From contig JAFDGP010000133.1 in the NCBI GenBank assembly GCA_019309245.1, forward strand, positions 1 to 6,908: a DNA stretch of 6,908 bases, in the 5' to 3' direction. The notes beneath the pieces were generated by a model that was not told the origin of the DNA, searched no databases, and saw nothing but the letters and a program-made list of their open reading frames with translations. Positions 5,535 through 6,908 of this stretch are shown here, one piece after another. How positions within the stretch are numbered: position 1 is the first letter of the stretch; each line of letters opens with the position of its first letter. A program made the position numbers and the translations under genes. Source of the DNA: Deltaproteobacteria bacterium. Its GTDB lineage: Bacteria > Desulfobacterota > Desulfobacteria > Desulfobacterales > C00003060.

Positions 5535-6200
5535 TTAACCGCCCCCAGTGGACTTTCGCAGCTCGTCGAGCCGTTCAGTGGGTCCCAGGAGGATCAGGAC
5601 ATCACTGTCTTTGATCAAAAAGCGTCCGGTCGGAATCAGATGGAGCTTTTCCGGAACCAGTTCCTTGATCGCCACGACCTGGGTGCCATAGCGATTGATG
5701 AGATCCAGGTCCGCCAGGGATTTCCCGATAAATTCTTTTGGAGGCGCCAGTTCTACGATACTAAATCCTTCGATAAAGGGCAGGAACTCGATCAGATTGG
5801 GATTGTGGAGCTTTTCCGCCACGGACAAGGCCAGGTCCTTTTCCGGAAAAAACACTTCAGACGCTCCGACCTTTCTTAACGCTCGGCCATGGGCCTCGTT
5901 GATGGCCTTGGCGAACACCGTGCTGACACCGATCTCCTTCATCAAGAGGGTGGTCAGGATCGAATCGCTCATGTTGGACCCGATGGCGATCACCACTGCA
6001 TCCATCTGATCCAGTCCCAGGGCCTCCATGGCCTCCTTGTCGGTCGTATCCGCCACCAGGGCCTGGCTGACCAGACTCTTGATCTCCTGTACTGGTTTGG
6101 AATCCTTATCCATGGCAAGGACCTCATGGCCTTTTTCGTAAAGACGCGTCGCCAGGTAGAATCCGAAGTTTCCAAGCCCCATCACGGCAAACTGTTTCAT
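5535..6200 (-). CDS. ktrA: KtrA/TrkA-type RCK regulatory subunit of a potassium uptake system
   Basis: A 221-residue cytoplasmic protein with a single RCK unit, about half the length of E. coli TrkA (two units) and the usual size of KtrA/KtrC. RCK_N (about 1-130): GLGNFG at residues 8-13 is the dinucleotide-binding GxGxxG turn, with acidic D31 at the end of the second strand (VLAMDKD) for ribose binding. RCK_C (about 135-215) follows, including AAPPKEF-like strand-turn elements (VELAPPKEFIGKSLADLD) and the end strand DVLILLGP. It forms a ring that gates the KtrB dimer in response to ATP/ADP or NAD(H). Two ATGs are in frame (6203 and 6200); the second is preferred because GAGG is six bases upstream of it. 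It begins 8 bases after the ktrB stop, giving a two-gene operon. Confidence 0.92.
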   Translation of the reverse strand: MKQFAVMGLGNFGFYLATRLYEKGHEVLAMDKDSKPVQEIKSLVSQALVADTTDKEAMEALGLDQMDAVVIAIGSNMSDSILTTLLMKEIGVSTVFAKAINEAHGRALRKVGASEVFFPEKDLALSVAEKLHNPNLIEFLPFIEGFSIVELAPPKEFIGKSLADLDLINRYGTQVVAIKELVPEKLHLIPTGRFLIKDSDVLILLGPTERLDELRKSTGGG

Positions 6201-6208
6201 CATTCACC

Positions 6209-6908
6209 TCATCCAATCATGATTGATTCATCGGCATATTTGTATCGCGCGACTTTTTGCCGGGTCACAGCCAGCCCCACGGCCAGCGGGCCCAGGCGCC
6301 CCACGAACATGACCACCACCACCACCAGCTTGCCTGCAAGACTCAACTGGCTCGTCACTCCGGTAGAAAGCCCCACAGTGCCAAAGGCGCTCACCACTTC
6401 AAAGCAAAGTTCGAGGAATTTCCCCCCGGTCTGACAGTGATCCACGCTGCCAAGCTCGGTTACCTGAAGCAGCAAAATCGCAATAACCACCACGATGGCA
6501 CTGATAATCACCACACTGTTGGCACGGACCACGCTGGTCGATGAAATGCTGCGCCGGAAGACCTGTGGTGTTTCATGCCCGCGAAGTCGCGACAGGCCTC
6601 CCACAATCATAGTGGCAAAGGTACCGGTTTTGATCCCGCCGGCACACGACCCCGAAGACCCCCCAATAAACATCAACAGGATCAAGAAAAAAAGGCCCTG
6701 GTTGGACAGGTGGCCGATGTCAATTGTATTGAATCCGGCGGTGCGTGCCGTGACTGATTGAAAAAACGCGGCGAGCCCTTTTTCCCAAAATGACATGTGA
6801 GCCAGCGTGTTGTGGTATTCCATGGCAAAAAGTAGGACTGCTCCCGATACGATCAGGACCAGCGCGGAGGCCAGCGCCAGCTTTGAGTGCAAGCTGATCC
6901 TGGCCCAT
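6209..6908 (-). CDS. ktrB: KtrB/TrkH-type potassium-translocating subunit, C-terminal part (5' end outside window)
   Basis: The frame is open to the right edge, so only about the C-terminal half is present; a TTG at 6892 is in frame but is not the real start, since the coding pattern (W-A-R-I-S-L-H-S-K-L) continues upstream. The visible part carries the third and fourth M1-P-M2 repeats of the SKT family. The third selectivity filter is TAGFN (about 6742-6728, in VTARTAGFNT) and the fourth is TVGLS (about 6379-6365, in SAFGTVGLSTG). The gating loop GGSSGSCAGGIKTGTF lies between, and the conserved arginine of the last M2 helix is in VMFVGRLGPL. The C-terminus ending DESIMIG is KtrB-like. It imports K+ with Na+ or H+ across the inner membrane and needs the RCK subunit encoded five to eight bases downstream. 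Confidence 0.93.
   Translation of the reverse strand, partial: WARISLHSKLALASALVLIVSGAVLLFAMEYHNTLAHMSFWEKGLAAFFQSVTARTAGFNTIDIGHLSNQGLFFLILLMFIGGSSGSCAGGIKTGTFATMIVGGLSRLRGHETPQVFRRSISSTSVVRANSVVIISAIVVVIAILLLQVTELGSVDHCQTGGKFLELCFEVVSAFGTVGLSTGVTSQLSLAGKLVVVVVMFVGRLGPLAVGLAVTRQKVARYKYADESIMIG

Noticed and set aside
5889..6434. Plus-strand frame of 181 codons across the ktrA/ktrB junction
   Set aside because: It is antisense to two well supported genes with intact motifs and is rich in H, R and T in a shadow-like pattern.

Overview
The window reads as chromosomal DNA of a Gram-negative bacterium, most likely a Desulfobacterota (sulfate-reducer-type) genome. That placement is an inference from the protein styles, the moderate GC content and the type of intergenic repeat; there is no rRNA or marker gene to confirm it. 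All large genes lie on the minus strand, and two tiny coupled genes lie on the plus strand. No tRNA, rRNA, CRISPR array, transposase or integrase gene was seen.

Layout in plus coordinates. At 1-757 a family 2 glycosyltransferase overlaps the first codons of a second gene that runs off the left edge and looks like a lipid-A-disaccharide-synthase N-terminal-domain (LABN-type) membrane protein. At 758-1438 there is a 0.68 kb intergenic region holding a degenerate CCCTC/AAGGG hairpin repeat and copy A of a complex palindromic repeat. At 1439-1725 two very small plus-strand genes (50 and 44 codons) are coupled by a TGATG junction. At 1726-1843 a strong hairpin sits between convergent genes. At 1844-5094 there is a tight three-gene minus-strand operon, transcribed in the order HTH-PTS EIIA protein, ClC chloride channel/transporter with CBS domains, two-domain universal stress protein. 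At 5095-5534 a second intergenic region carries copy B of the palindromic repeat and a possible terminator. At 5535-6908 lie a KtrA-type RCK regulatory subunit and the C-terminal part of its KtrB/TrkH-type potassium-translocating partner, cut by the right edge.

Functionally, 1844-6908 is an ion-homeostasis and stress block: potassium uptake (KtrB + KtrA), chloride flux (ClC-CBS), a phosphoryl-acceptor EIIA domain fused to a DNA-binding domain, and a nucleotide-binding stress protein. In E. coli the related EIIA-Ntr protein controls potassium uptake by binding TrkA, so finding an EIIA protein here suggests that PTS phosphorylation is linked to K+/Cl- balance. The three-gene ClC operon plus the small ORFs are bracketed by the two inverted copies of the repeat. 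Copies A and B share a left arm in direct orientation while their 30-bp cores, bounded by 8-bp inverted repeats, are exact reverse complements. This is the most unusual DNA-level structure in the window.
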